Source: Candidatus Izemoplasma sp. (GTDB taxonomy: Bacteria; Bacillota_I; Bacilli_A; Izemoplasmatales; Izemoplasmataceae). Taken from it: a DNA stretch of 64,000 nucleotides. Made by a program: the position numbers and the translations under genes. Shown piece after piece: positions 15,990 through 23,682 of the stretch (position 1 is its first letter; each line of letters starts with the position of its first letter). Under the pieces are notes generated by a model. It made no database searches, was not told the DNA's origin, and saw only the letters and a list, made by a program, of their open reading frames with translations. The stretch covers positions 1 to 64,000 of the forward strand of contig SLOP01000013.1 of NCBI GenBank assembly GCA_007132465.1. The letters run 5' to 3'.

Positions 15990-17327
15990 ATGGCAACAAT
16001 ACGCGTGCACACAACATACATCGAAGACGCGGTGAACGACCACGCGAAGACACTGTATCCCGAGGTTGAAAAAGCGCATAAGACGACCGTGGATAAAACC
16101 GGATTGGGTCATGAATTTCTCGGGTGGGTTGATTTGCCAGGGCGCATGGATGAAACACTGAGCGCCATTGAGACCACAGCCAAACGGCTTCGCAGCATCG
16201 CCGATGTGTTGGTGGTGATTGGCATTGGCGGCTCGTATTTGGGAGCCAAGGCCGTGCTGGAGACGCTTGATGGGTACTTTACGACCCCCGATGGGATGGA
16301 CGTTGTGTTTGTCGGACATCATTTGTCGGCGGCCTACATGGAAGAACTTCAAGCCACTTTAGTGGATAAATCTTTTGCGATTAACGTCATCAGTAAATCC
16401 GGAACGACGACGGAACCGGCGATAGCTTTTCGGTTTTTCCGGCGCTTGTTGGAGTCAAAACTCGGCAAAGCCGAGGCGGCCGAGCGCATCGTCGCGACGA
16501 CCGACGCGACCAAAGGCGCGCTTCGAACGTTGGCCGAACGTGAGGGCTACGACACGTTTGTGATCGACGATGATATCGGCGGACGCTACAGCGTCTTCAC
16601 GCCGGTTGGGCTCTTGCCGGTGGCGTGCCGAGGGCACGATGTGAACGCGTTGCTTGCGGGCGCAAAAGCGATGATGACATCGCTTCATCACGCCGGGGAC
16701 ACCGACGCGTTGTATCGTTACGTGGCGGCGCGTCAGGCGCTTTACCAAACGGGTAAGAAAGTGGAGTTGTTGGTGTATTACGAACCGAAGCTTGCTTACG
16801 TTGCCGAATGGTGGAAACAGCTCTTTGGTGAAAGCGAAGGGAAAGACGGCAAGGGCTTGTTCGTCGCCGGGGCGGCGTTTACCACCGATCTGCATTCGCT
16901 TGGGCAATACCTGCAAGCGGGCGAACGACACCTGTTTGAAACAGTGGTGTCAATCAACAAGCCGCTCTCAACCTTGACGATTCAAACGGATGAGGCCGAT
17001 CTCGACGGGTTGAATTATCTCGCTGGAAAATCTATCCATGATGTCAATCGCCATGCCATGGATGGCACTTTGTTGGCCCACGCCGAAGGCGGCACGCCGA
17101 GCATTGTGTTGGAACTCGAACGATTGGACGCACATCACGTGGGCGCGTTGCTTTATTTCTTTATGAGCGCCTGTGCACTGAGCGGCTATGTGCTTGGGGT
17201 CAACCCCTTTGACCAACCCGGCGTTGAAGCGTACAAAGTGAACATGTTTGCCCTGTTGGATAAACCGGGGTTTGAAGCGCGCGCCAAGACGCTACGTGAG
17301 CGACTCGGAAGCAACGAAGAAGACTGA
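15990..17327 (+). CDS. pgi: Glucose-6-phosphate isomerase
   Basis: Interconverts glucose 6-phosphate and fructose 6-phosphate in glycolysis. The 445-residue length is that of the short gram-positive type. Substrate-binding strings are VIGIGGSYLGAKA, VISKSGTTTEPAIAFRFF and IGGRYSVFTPVGLLP. The catalytic-region GESEGKDGKG and QYLQAGERHLFETVV follow. ATG 15990 follows AGGAG. It supports a fermentative sugar metabolism feeding reductant to the NADH-linked hydrogenase. The 57 bp to the convergent kinase contain no clear terminator. Confidence 0.96.
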   Translation: MATIRVHTTYIEDAVNDHAKTLYPEVEKAHKTTVDKTGLGHEFLGWVDLPGRMDETLSAIETTAKRLRSIADVLVVIGIGGSYLGAKAVLETLDGYFTTPDGMDVVFVGHHLSAAYMEELQATLVDKSFAINVISKSGTTTEPAIAFRFFRRLLESKLGKAEAAERIVATTDATKGALRTLAEREGYDTFVIDDDIGGRYSVFTPVGLLPVACRGHDVNALLAGAKAMMTSLHHAGDTDALYRYVAARQALYQTGKKVELLVYYEPKLAYVAEWWKQLFGESEGKDGKGLFVAGAAFTTDLHSLGQYLQAGERHLFETVVSINKPLSTLTIQTDEADLDGLNYLAGKSIHDVNRHAMDGTLLAHAEGGTPSIVLELERLDAHHVGALLYFFMSACALSGYVLGVNPFDQPGVEAYKVNMFALLDKPGFEARAKTLRERLGSNEED

Positions 17328-17384
17328 ATATAAGAAAAAGTCAAGCAGCCTATAGTTGAACGGCACCCTTGCTATTGGATTTGG

Positions 17385-18254
17385 TTATGGCCAATATTTG
17401 GGGTTCACTTCAAGCCGGCTGAACTTGGCTTTTTTATCGGTCTTTTTGATGTGGATGCGGCGCACCCCTTCAAACGTTTCACCGTCGCATTGGGCGGTTT
17501 GAGGAGAGTCGCTTTCGGCGATGACTTCGTTTGCTTTGGTGTAGGTGATGTAGCGTGTAAAGATGGTGTGAAAGCCGAGGTAGACGCTTAGGAAAATGAA
17601 CAGGAGCACGATTTTTGAAACGTGGTGAACGATAAGCACGTCAAGCTTGTTTTCATCGAGCCGTGCTTTGGGCGTCAGTTTCATCCCGCCACCGATGTAA
17701 GCGCCGTTGTTGATGTTGATGAGATAGGCTTTGTCAAACGTGGTAGGTTCACCATCGAGCGTGACCTTTAACGGGGAAGGTTTGTAGGAAAAGAAGGTGC
17801 GGACGGTGTGGTAAAGGTAGCGGAAACGGTTTTTGCGTTTCGATTGATTGACGCGGTGTGCAATCACGCCATCCATGCCAAAGCCGGAGCCGTTGACAAA
17901 ATAGCGGGAGTCATCATCGTGTTGCATTTCCATGATGTATTGACGTTTTGGGTGGTAACGACGGAGGCTGCGAAGGAAATCGTTGCCAGAGCCCGTGGGT
18001 TTGATGAAAATGTCGTGGGTTAAGGGAATGCGCATTGTGTTGTTAATGAATGTGTTGATGGTGCCATCGCCACCAAGCAAGATAAAGGTGATGTCCTCTG
18101 CGCTCTTTGAAATGTAGTTCTCCATGTCCTTAATTTTCAACAGGCTTTTGACGCGGAAAGGCACGTTTTGTTTTTTAAACCGATCGACCAGTCGTTTGGT
18201 GACCCGCTTTGATTTTCGGTTTTTCGACAACGGATTGTAAAGCAGCACAATCAT
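17385..18254 (-). CDS. Diacylglycerol/lipid kinase family protein
   Basis: The YegS/BmrU/DgkB family phosphorylates diacylglycerol or related lipids with ATP. The 289-residue protein has NPLSKN at the start, the nucleotide-binding LLGGDGTIN (about 60-68) and PTGSGNDFLRSL (about 86-97), and the C-terminal-domain string NINNGAYIGGGMKLTPKA. A hydrophobic stretch around 219-235 may touch the membrane. ATG 18254 follows GGGAGG, with an extended -10 upstream. True substrate (DAG recycling versus another lipid) is not determined. Confidence 0.9.
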   Translation of the reverse strand: MIVLLYNPLSKNRKSKRVTKRLVDRFKKQNVPFRVKSLLKIKDMENYISKSAEDITFILLGGDGTINTFINNTMRIPLTHDIFIKPTGSGNDFLRSLRRYHPKRQYIMEMQHDDDSRYFVNGSGFGMDGVIAHRVNQSKRKNRFRYLYHTVRTFFSYKPSPLKVTLDGEPTTFDKAYLININNGAYIGGGMKLTPKARLDENKLDVLIVHHVSKIVLLFIFLSVYLGFHTIFTRYITYTKANEVIAESDSPQTAQCDGETFEGVRRIHIKKTDKKAKFSRLEVNPKYWP

Positions 18255-18285
18255 GGGCGGCCTCCCTGGTGATAGACGTAATCAT

Positions 18286-18294
18286 ATTATAGCA
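18286..18294 (-). promoter_or_regulatory. Lipid kinase promoter (extended -10)
   Basis: TGCTATAAT on the minus strand, 32 bp before the start. Confidence 0.55.
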
Positions 18295-18329
18295 TATCGG
18301 TGGTTTTTTATGCATTCGGGTTTAAAATA

Positions 18330-18338
18330 TGGTATAAT
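18330..18338 (+). promoter_or_regulatory. tsaE operon promoter (extended -10)
   Basis: TGGTATAAT ahead of the tsaE-tsaB-rimI-tsaD genes, divergent from the lipid kinase promoter. Confidence 0.55.
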
Positions 18339-18375
18339 TTGACGTTGAAATAAGCTTACGTGAAACGGTGATGGC

Positions 18376-18825
18376 ATGCGAAAAACATTAACCTTGCAAG
18401 GACTTGATGCGACCGAACGGTTAGCCCAACACATTGCCCGATATGTGTTTCCTGGGTTTGTGCTCGGTCTAGAGGGCGATCTGGGAGCTGGGAAAACGAC
18501 GTTTACCCAGTTTTTTGGACGGGCTTTAGGCGTCGCTGATGCGATCAATTCACCGACGTTCACCATCATGAAACACTACGAAGGAAAGCATCAGTTGACG
18601 CATATCGACGCCTACCGCCTAGAGGGTGTTGGTGTCGATGAAAGCGTGGAAGAATACATTTTCAGCAAAGGCGTCAGTGTGGTTGAGTGGTGGACCACCA
18701 TTCGCCAAAGCATGCCGGAGACATTGTTAACCATGCAGATGACGTTTGTCGATGAGACGACACGTCACGTGGTCATTGAAGGGAGCGGTCGTTATGCGCG
18801 CATCATCGCCGATCTTGATGCTTGA
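18376..18825 (+). CDS. tsaE: tRNA threonylcarbamoyladenosine biosynthesis ATPase
   Basis: P-loop ATPase that drives the TsaB-TsaD complex during t6A37 formation on ANN-decoding tRNAs. The 149-residue protein has Walker A LEGDLGAGKTTFTQ (32-45), the switch string NSPTFTIMKHYEG and the conserved HIDAYRLEG. It is first in a compact run tsaE-tsaB-ywaF-like-rimI-tsaD in which each gene overlaps or touches the next. tsaC, the fourth t6A enzyme, is not in this window. Confidence 0.95.
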   Translation: MRKTLTLQGLDATERLAQHIARYVFPGFVLGLEGDLGAGKTTFTQFFGRALGVADAINSPTFTIMKHYEGKHQLTHIDAYRLEGVGVDESVEEYIFSKGVSVVEWWTTIRQSMPETLLTMQMTFVDETTRHVVIEGSGRYARIIADLDA

Positions 18826-19396
18826 TACGGCATCAGAATACGTGTACCTAGCCCTGCTTAACCGCCGCGGGGATGTGCTTGAGGACGTCTATCGCCAAGG
18901 CAAAAACGATCATTCGGTGACCCTGATGCCGGCGATGGCTGAGATGTTAGTGAAACACGGCGTAAAACCGACCGATCTCAGCCGCATCATCGTCGGCATT
19001 GGTCCAGGGAGTTACACCGGTGTTCGTGCCGGCGTCACGGTGGCGAAAATGCTGGCGTGGAGTTTGTCGATTCCGCTTTCCACCGTGAGCAGTTTGGCCT
19101 TGATTGCCAGTGGGGCGCCCGAAGGGGCGGTGCTTGTGTGGCATGATGCCCGAAATAACAACGGGTTTTACGGCCTGTTTAACGTTCGTAAAGGTCAGCT
19201 TATTCGCCTGTCTACCGATGCCTTTGGCTCGATGGATGAGGCGAGAAACACGATGCGTTATCAACGTGACACGACACATGGCAAACCGAATCCGGCGGTG
19301 CTCTTCGCCTCAGAAGAAATCAACGCCGTCGATAATGTGCATACGGTGGCACCGGCTTATCTACGGCAAACCGAAGCGGAACGAACCAAGGAGTAG
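18794..19396 (+). CDS. tsaB: tRNA threonylcarbamoyladenosine biosynthesis protein TsaB
   Basis: Inactive ASKHA-fold paralogue that dimerises with TsaD as platform of the t6A synthase. The 200-residue protein begins ILMLDTASEYVYLAL and contains IIVGIGPGSYTGVRAGVTVA, typical for the family. ATG 18794 has GGGAG eight bases upstream and lies inside the tsaE end (32-bp overlap); the open frame runs further upstream without a site. The shorter C-terminal half is normal for Bacillota. Confidence 0.93.
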   Translation: MRASSPILMLDTASEYVYLALLNRRGDVLEDVYRQGKNDHSVTLMPAMAEMLVKHGVKPTDLSRIIVGIGPGSYTGVRAGVTVAKMLAWSLSIPLSTVSSLALIASGAPEGAVLVWHDARNNNGFYGLFNVRKGQLIRLSTDAFGSMDEARNTMRYQRDTTHGKPNPAVLFASEEINAVDNVHTVAPAYLRQTEAERTKE

Positions 19397-19402
19397 ATGA
19401 CG

Positions 19403-20155
19403 ATGTGGCAAAATTTTTTCGGCTGGGTCATAAAAGAGCAAGACTCAGTACAACTGTTCAGTTTTCACCACTACCTGTACGTCGGCCTCGGTGTGTTGGC
19501 GGTGTTTGTGACGTTGCAATTTAGCGCGAAAATCTACGCAAGCCCACACGAAGAGGCGATACGTAACAGTGTGTTCATCTTTCTTTTGGGGTTGGAAGTC
19601 GTCTATCACCTCCACAACTGGATACACGGCGTCTTTTCACTTCCCTTGCACATCAGCAGCTTCGCGGTAATCATGTCGCTGGCGCTTTTAAAGACAAACT
19701 CACAAAAAGTCTTTGAATACGTGTTCTTCTTCGGGGTCCTCGGAGGCTCGGTGGCGTTACTCGTACCCTTTAGCTACGGCTTCCCTTACTACAACATACG
19801 CTACCATCTGTTCTTGTGGCTGCACATCCTGATTGTGGTTGTTCCACTCTATTATTACAAAGGCCATGGGTACCGAGTCAGCTTGCGTTCGACCTATAAA
19901 ACGTTCTTTATGGTGCTTTTGACGATTCCAATCATCTTTAACCTGAATCGGTTTTTCATCGCGATGGGCCTCTCCTCGCCCGAAAGCCCAATCAACTACT
20001 GGTTTGTGACCGAGATTCCCAAGAACGTGACGTTTGTCTTTGGCGACCGTCACCTCATCTACTTGGGTGTGTTCGTTTCAGTGATTTATGTGATGCAGAT
20101 GTTTTTGTATAAACTGACAAAACAATCGGATGCGGCGGGGTACGCCGATGAGTAA
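19403..20155 (+). CDS. YwaF-type (TIGR02206) integral membrane protein
   Basis: A 250-residue protein with six or seven hydrophobic helices. The stretch LPLHISSFAVIMSLALL, then YHLFLWLHILIVVVPLYYY, matches the TP0381/YwaF family of unknown function (LPLH at the end of a helix, a later helix with H and a PLYY end). Start: AAGGAG at 19388-19393 is best spaced for ATG 19403; ATG 19397 is only three bases away. It interrupts the usual tsaB-rimI adjacency, overlapping rimI by 8 bp, so it is translated with the t6A genes, but a link to tRNA modification is not implied by its sequence. Confidence 0.75.
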   Translation: MWQNFFGWVIKEQDSVQLFSFHHYLYVGLGVLAVFVTLQFSAKIYASPHEEAIRNSVFIFLLGLEVVYHLHNWIHGVFSLPLHISSFAVIMSLALLKTNSQKVFEYVFFFGVLGGSVALLVPFSYGFPYYNIRYHLFLWLHILIVVVPLYYYKGHGYRVSLRSTYKTFFMVLLTIPIIFNLNRFFIAMGLSSPESPINYWFVTEIPKNVTFVFGDRHLIYLGVFVSVIYVMQMFLYKLTKQSDAAGYADE

Positions 20156-20591
20156 TGTCACGGTGCGGCCGATGCACATTCGCGACGTGCGTTTTGCGGC
20201 GTCGCTCGAAGGTGCAGACATCAACGAAAAGATGTTGGCCGATGAGGTGCTTTATAATGCGATGTCTCACTACTTTATTGCTGAACGAAGCGAGGAAAGA
20301 CTTGGATACATCGGGGTATGGATTACCGACCCAAACGCCGAAATTACGCACCTCACCGTGCGCGAAGACCGACGCCGCCAAGGCGTTGGCGAAACCTTAA
20401 TCAACCGTGCGATTAGCTTTTGCAAGGCCCGCGATGTCCTTCATTTGACGCTCGAAGTCAGCGTGTCAAACGCCGGGGCGATCGCCTTGTATGAAAAACA
20501 GGGATTCGCACGGATTGCGATTCGAAAAAGCTATTACTCAAACGGCGAAGACGCCATCTTGATGCGTCTGAAAGTGAGGAATGCGACGTGA
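20148..20591 (+). CDS. rimI: RimI-like N-acetyltransferase
   Basis: GNAT enzyme; RimI acetylates the N-terminal alanine of ribosomal protein S18, and in Bacillota it often lies between tsaB and tsaD as here. The 147-residue protein has the acetyl-CoA loop LTVREDRRRQGVGETLI (motif A) and EVSVSNAGAIALYEKQGF (motif B). ATG 20148 overlaps the previous stop. The position between tsaB and tsaD supports the name more than the residues do; another N-acetyltransferase role is possible. Confidence 0.87.
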   Translation: MSNVTVRPMHIRDVRFAASLEGADINEKMLADEVLYNAMSHYFIAERSEERLGYIGVWITDPNAEITHLTVREDRRRQGVGETLINRAISFCKARDVLHLTLEVSVSNAGAIALYEKQGFARIAIRKSYYSNGEDAILMRLKVRNAT

Positions 20592-21592
20592 TAGTCATGG
20601 GTGTTGAAACCAGTTGCGACGAAACGAGCGTCGCCATCAGCAAAAACGGAAAGACGATGTTGAGCAACGTTGTGCTTTCACAGATGGAACTCCACGCGAG
20701 TTTCGGCGGTGTTGTGCCAGAGATCGCCTCGCGCGAACACGTCAAAGGCATCACGGCCGTGTTTGAAGAAGCACTTAAACAAGCTAAATTGACCGCACAA
20801 GACATCGATTTGGTCGCCGTCACCAAAGGTCCCGGCCTCATCGGCAGTTTGCTCGTTGGCATCAACGCCGCCAAAGCGTTTGCCTATGCCCACGACAAAC
20901 CCATCGTCGGCGTGCATCACATCGCCGGACACATTTACGCCAACCAAATTGAAGGAGAGATGCGTTTCCCGCTCGTTTGTTTGGTCGTGTCAGGTGGCCA
21001 CACCGAACTCATCTTAATGCGCGATCATTACCGTTTTGAAAAACTTGGAGAAACGTTAGATGATGCGGTAGGTGAGGCCTTTGATAAAGTTGCGAGGGTG
21101 CTTGGGCTCGGGTATCCGGGCGGTCCGAAAATCGACGCGCAAGCAATGAAAGGAAGCCCGCGCTATCCCATGCCGGACGTGCCGTTGAAAGACCGTTTTG
21201 ATTTCAGCTACAGCGGACTGAAAAGCCACGTGATTAACACGCTCAACACCTTAAAGATGAAAGGCCAGACCGTCGATGTGCCCGACATGTGCGCGTCCTT
21301 TCAAGAAGCGGCCGTTGAGCAACTCATTGTCAAAAGCAAGATGGCGATGGAATCGACGGGTGCCACCATGTTTATGATTGCCGGTGGTGTGGCAGCGAAC
21401 AAGCGCCTGCGGGAACGCGTTGCCGACGCGTTTGCCGATGTGGATGTGCTCGTGCCACCCTTTGCGTACTGCACAGACAACGCGGCGATGATGAGCATTG
21501 CCGGGTACTACCGTTACCGCGAGCAACCGAGTGATCAAGGGCTCTCCATTAACGGGTTCCCGCGCTTGGATTTAAGCCAGCATGAAAAGTGA
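20588..21592 (+). CDS. tsaD: tRNA N6-adenosine threonylcarbamoyltransferase
   Basis: Catalytic subunit that transfers threonylcarbamoyl from the AMP intermediate to A37 of tRNA. The 334-residue ASKHA protein opens MIVMGVETSCDETSVA, has the iron-binding HHIAGHIYAN (the HxxxH motif) and KGPGLIGSLLVGINAAK. GTG 20588, overlapping the rimI stop as GTGA and eight bases after GAGGA, is the preferred start; ATG 20597 would remove conserved residues. A clear terminator ends the t6A unit. Confidence 0.96.
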   Translation: MIVMGVETSCDETSVAISKNGKTMLSNVVLSQMELHASFGGVVPEIASREHVKGITAVFEEALKQAKLTAQDIDLVAVTKGPGLIGSLLVGINAAKAFAYAHDKPIVGVHHIAGHIYANQIEGEMRFPLVCLVVSGGHTELILMRDHYRFEKLGETLDDAVGEAFDKVARVLGLGYPGGPKIDAQAMKGSPRYPMPDVPLKDRFDFSYSGLKSHVINTLNTLKMKGQTVDVPDMCASFQEAAVEQLIVKSKMAMESTGATMFMIAGGVAANKRLRERVADAFADVDVLVPPFAYCTDNAAMMSIAGYYRYREQPSDQGLSINGFPRLDLSQHEK

Positions 21593-21598
21593 TGTTGC

Positions 21599-21621
21599 GG
21601 CGTCCATCCGGACGCCTTTTG
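21599..21621 (+). terminator. tsaD terminator
   Basis: Stem GGCGTCC/GGACGCC (21599-21605 with 21610-21616), 4-nt loop, short T tract. Confidence 0.8.
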
Positions 21622-21671
21622 TTTACATGCATGTTGGTTCAAGGGCATGCAACGTGGGTTTCTAAACGCAA

Positions 21672-21708
21672 TTTATTATGGCTTTTACGCCTGAGGGCGT
21701 ATAATAAA
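21672..21708 (+). promoter_or_regulatory. Promoter within a nested inverted repeat
   Basis: TATAAT at 21700-21705 is part of nested inverted repeats: TACGCC/GGCGTA (21686-21691 with 21696-21701) and TTTATTA/TAATAAA (21672-21678 with 21702-21708). The symmetry over the -10 box suggests a possible operator for the large unknown gene downstream. Confidence 0.4.
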
Positions 21709-21749
21709 GCTACCATTGATGATTTGATATGCTATTTGGAGGGACGTTT

Positions 21750-23588
21750 ATGAAATTTCTCATTAAAACCATTGTTGTTTTGCTCGTCGTTGTTGTCGGC
21801 ATACCGGTGGCGTTAATCGCCATCGCATCCGATGGAAAAGCGATGGACGAGATTCCTGTCGAGGCATATGCGGTCGACGACGATGCCAACGATCACTTGT
21901 ATCGGACACTGAGTGAAGAACTTGACGCCGTGCGTGATGATGTGGACGCTGACATGGTGATGCGTGTCGAACAAGACCTCATTAACCTATCTATATTTAA
22001 CACCATTCGCGGCAACGACGATTCACCGGGCATCAACCCCGATTACAACCCCGGAAGCAATTGCGAATCAAACGATTGTGCTTACATCATGGAAGAAACC
22101 GTGACCGTGGGCGGCACGAACGTCACCGTTCGCTTGGCCGGCATCTGGGTCACGTTTGAAGAAGGACTTGTGGAAGCTCACATCGCCTTTGAAACCGAAA
22201 TTGGCACGTTTTACACCTTTCAAAGCCGTGTGCGCACTAGCGTGCTGGTCTACGATGAGGACGACGGTGCCCGTTATGTGCTTGAACTCGATCGCATCCG
22301 GTTGGGCTCATTGCCCATTCCGAAAGGGATCTTAGGCGCGCTTTTAGGTGTCTTTGCGGATGAAGGTGTCGAGACGATGCTTGACGGCGTGATGCCGTTT
22401 GGACGTTTTGAGTCTGACGATTGGCGCTTTGTGATTGACCGTGATGAAGCTGTGCGGTTCGCGCGCGGTGAGGAAGCGGACGGATTGCGTCAACTCGTCG
22501 GTGAAACCTTCGGCACGATTTTGGAAGAACGGTTGCTGACGTTTGAGGTGCTGGAAGGCGAGATGCGCATGACGCTCGTCATGTCGTGGCTTCGCAACGA
22601 TCCTGACACCGACATTCCCACGTACTTGCACACCATGCGTTCAGCTGAAACGCTCGATGAAAGCGTGTTTGATTACCAAGGACATTTGACGACCCGTTTC
22701 GAGCAGTTCGTGATGACCAGAGCGTTGACTGGACAATCGTATTTCACCATCACCGAACGCACCTTTAACCGCATTATCTACTACGAGTTCGACCGCTTTG
22801 AGTCGGCCCGTTACGAGTTTGAATACAGCGACGGACAAGGCAATCCCGAGCTGTTGGTGATGGGGCTTGAGGCCATGTGGTTTGTGTTTTTAGAAGACAC
22901 CGAAGGACCGTATGCCGAGATTAGGGCGCTCTTTGACCTCGGTGGAGTCAAATCCATGATGATTATCCGTGCCGATGTCAATGAAGCAAGCGACACCGAG
23001 GATGCGTTAATCTTAGATTTGGTGTCGATGACCATCGGTAAGGAACCCGGAAAAACTGATTATTTAGCCATCGACGATGTGTCTGCCCTGGCGGCGGCGT
23101 TGCGCGATTTGGGTGATTTCGAGTTTGGCTATGTGAATGACCAGGACCAACTCGTCATCGACACCGGCTCACTCAGTGACATGATTACCCAAGGCACCGT
23201 GAGCGATCGCGTGACCGTCACCGAGGTTGAGATGGTCAAAGGGGGTCTCCGCGTTCATGTGGAAACCACCGATGCACAACTGGACGACATCCTCACGGCG
23301 TTTGGCGAAGGCCTGGAATCGGCGCTTTCAGACCCAGCGGTGCTTGATGGCCTTGCGCTGGTGTTGGATACCGACAACGAGGGGCCAGAACAAGACGTCT
23401 ACAACGCCTTAAACGACATCCACAACACGCTTGATGCCGGCGGTGAGGTCAGCGAAGAGGACATTCAAACCTTGTATGAAAGCATGGATGAACTCGATGA
23501 AGCCACACAAGACGCGGTCATGGCGGCCATCGAAGGCTTGATTGACCCGAATCAAAAAGACGATTTTGATGACGAATTTCGCGATTAA
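21750..23588 (+). CDS. Large acidic membrane-anchored extracytoplasmic protein, unknown
   Basis: A 612-residue protein with one N-terminal hydrophobic segment (about 4-28) after a Lys-containing start and then a long, very acidic outer part, so it is probably anchored in the membrane and faces outward. Two cysteines (SNCESNDCAY, near 100) could form a disulfide. A strand-rich part around 120-205, ending VLELDRIRLGSLPIPKGIL, resembles YpmS (DUF2140) proteins, which are also membrane-anchored; this is a weak likeness. The C-terminal 120 residues are almost all Asp, Glu, Ala and Leu helices. ATG 21750 follows GGAGGGA. It is alone between two terminators. I do not recognise a function. Confidence 0.75.
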   Translation: MKFLIKTIVVLLVVVVGIPVALIAIASDGKAMDEIPVEAYAVDDDANDHLYRTLSEELDAVRDDVDADMVMRVEQDLINLSIFNTIRGNDDSPGINPDYNPGSNCESNDCAYIMEETVTVGGTNVTVRLAGIWVTFEEGLVEAHIAFETEIGTFYTFQSRVRTSVLVYDEDDGARYVLELDRIRLGSLPIPKGILGALLGVFADEGVETMLDGVMPFGRFESDDWRFVIDRDEAVRFARGEEADGLRQLVGETFGTILEERLLTFEVLEGEMRMTLVMSWLRNDPDTDIPTYLHTMRSAETLDESVFDYQGHLTTRFEQFVMTRALTGQSYFTITERTFNRIIYYEFDRFESARYEFEYSDGQGNPELLVMGLEAMWFVFLEDTEGPYAEIRALFDLGGVKSMMIIRADVNEASDTEDALILDLVSMTIGKEPGKTDYLAIDDVSALAAALRDLGDFEFGYVNDQDQLVIDTGSLSDMITQGTVSDRVTVTEVEMVKGGLRVHVETTDAQLDDILTAFGEGLESALSDPAVLDGLALVLDTDNEGPEQDVYNALNDIHNTLDAGGEVSEEDIQTLYESMDELDEATQDAVMAAIEGLIDPNQKDDFDDEFRD

Positions 23589-23590
23589 GA

Positions 23591-23616
23591 AGAAGGGGCC
23601 AACCCCTTCTTTTTTT
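23591..23616 (+). terminator. Terminator after the large acidic protein
   Basis: Stem AGAAGGGG/CCCCTTCT (23591-23598 with 23603-23610) and a T tract. Confidence 0.9.
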
Positions 23617-23629
23617 GCTTGCTTTGGCT

Positions 23630-23657
23630 TTGCATTTCAGGCAAAGTCATTTATAAT
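23630..23657 (+). promoter_or_regulatory. glnS promoter
   Basis: TTGCAT (23630-23635), 16 bp, TATAAT (23652-23657). Confidence 0.55.
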
Positions 23658-23682
23658 GAGGTGTGAAAGTTAGGTGAGAACG

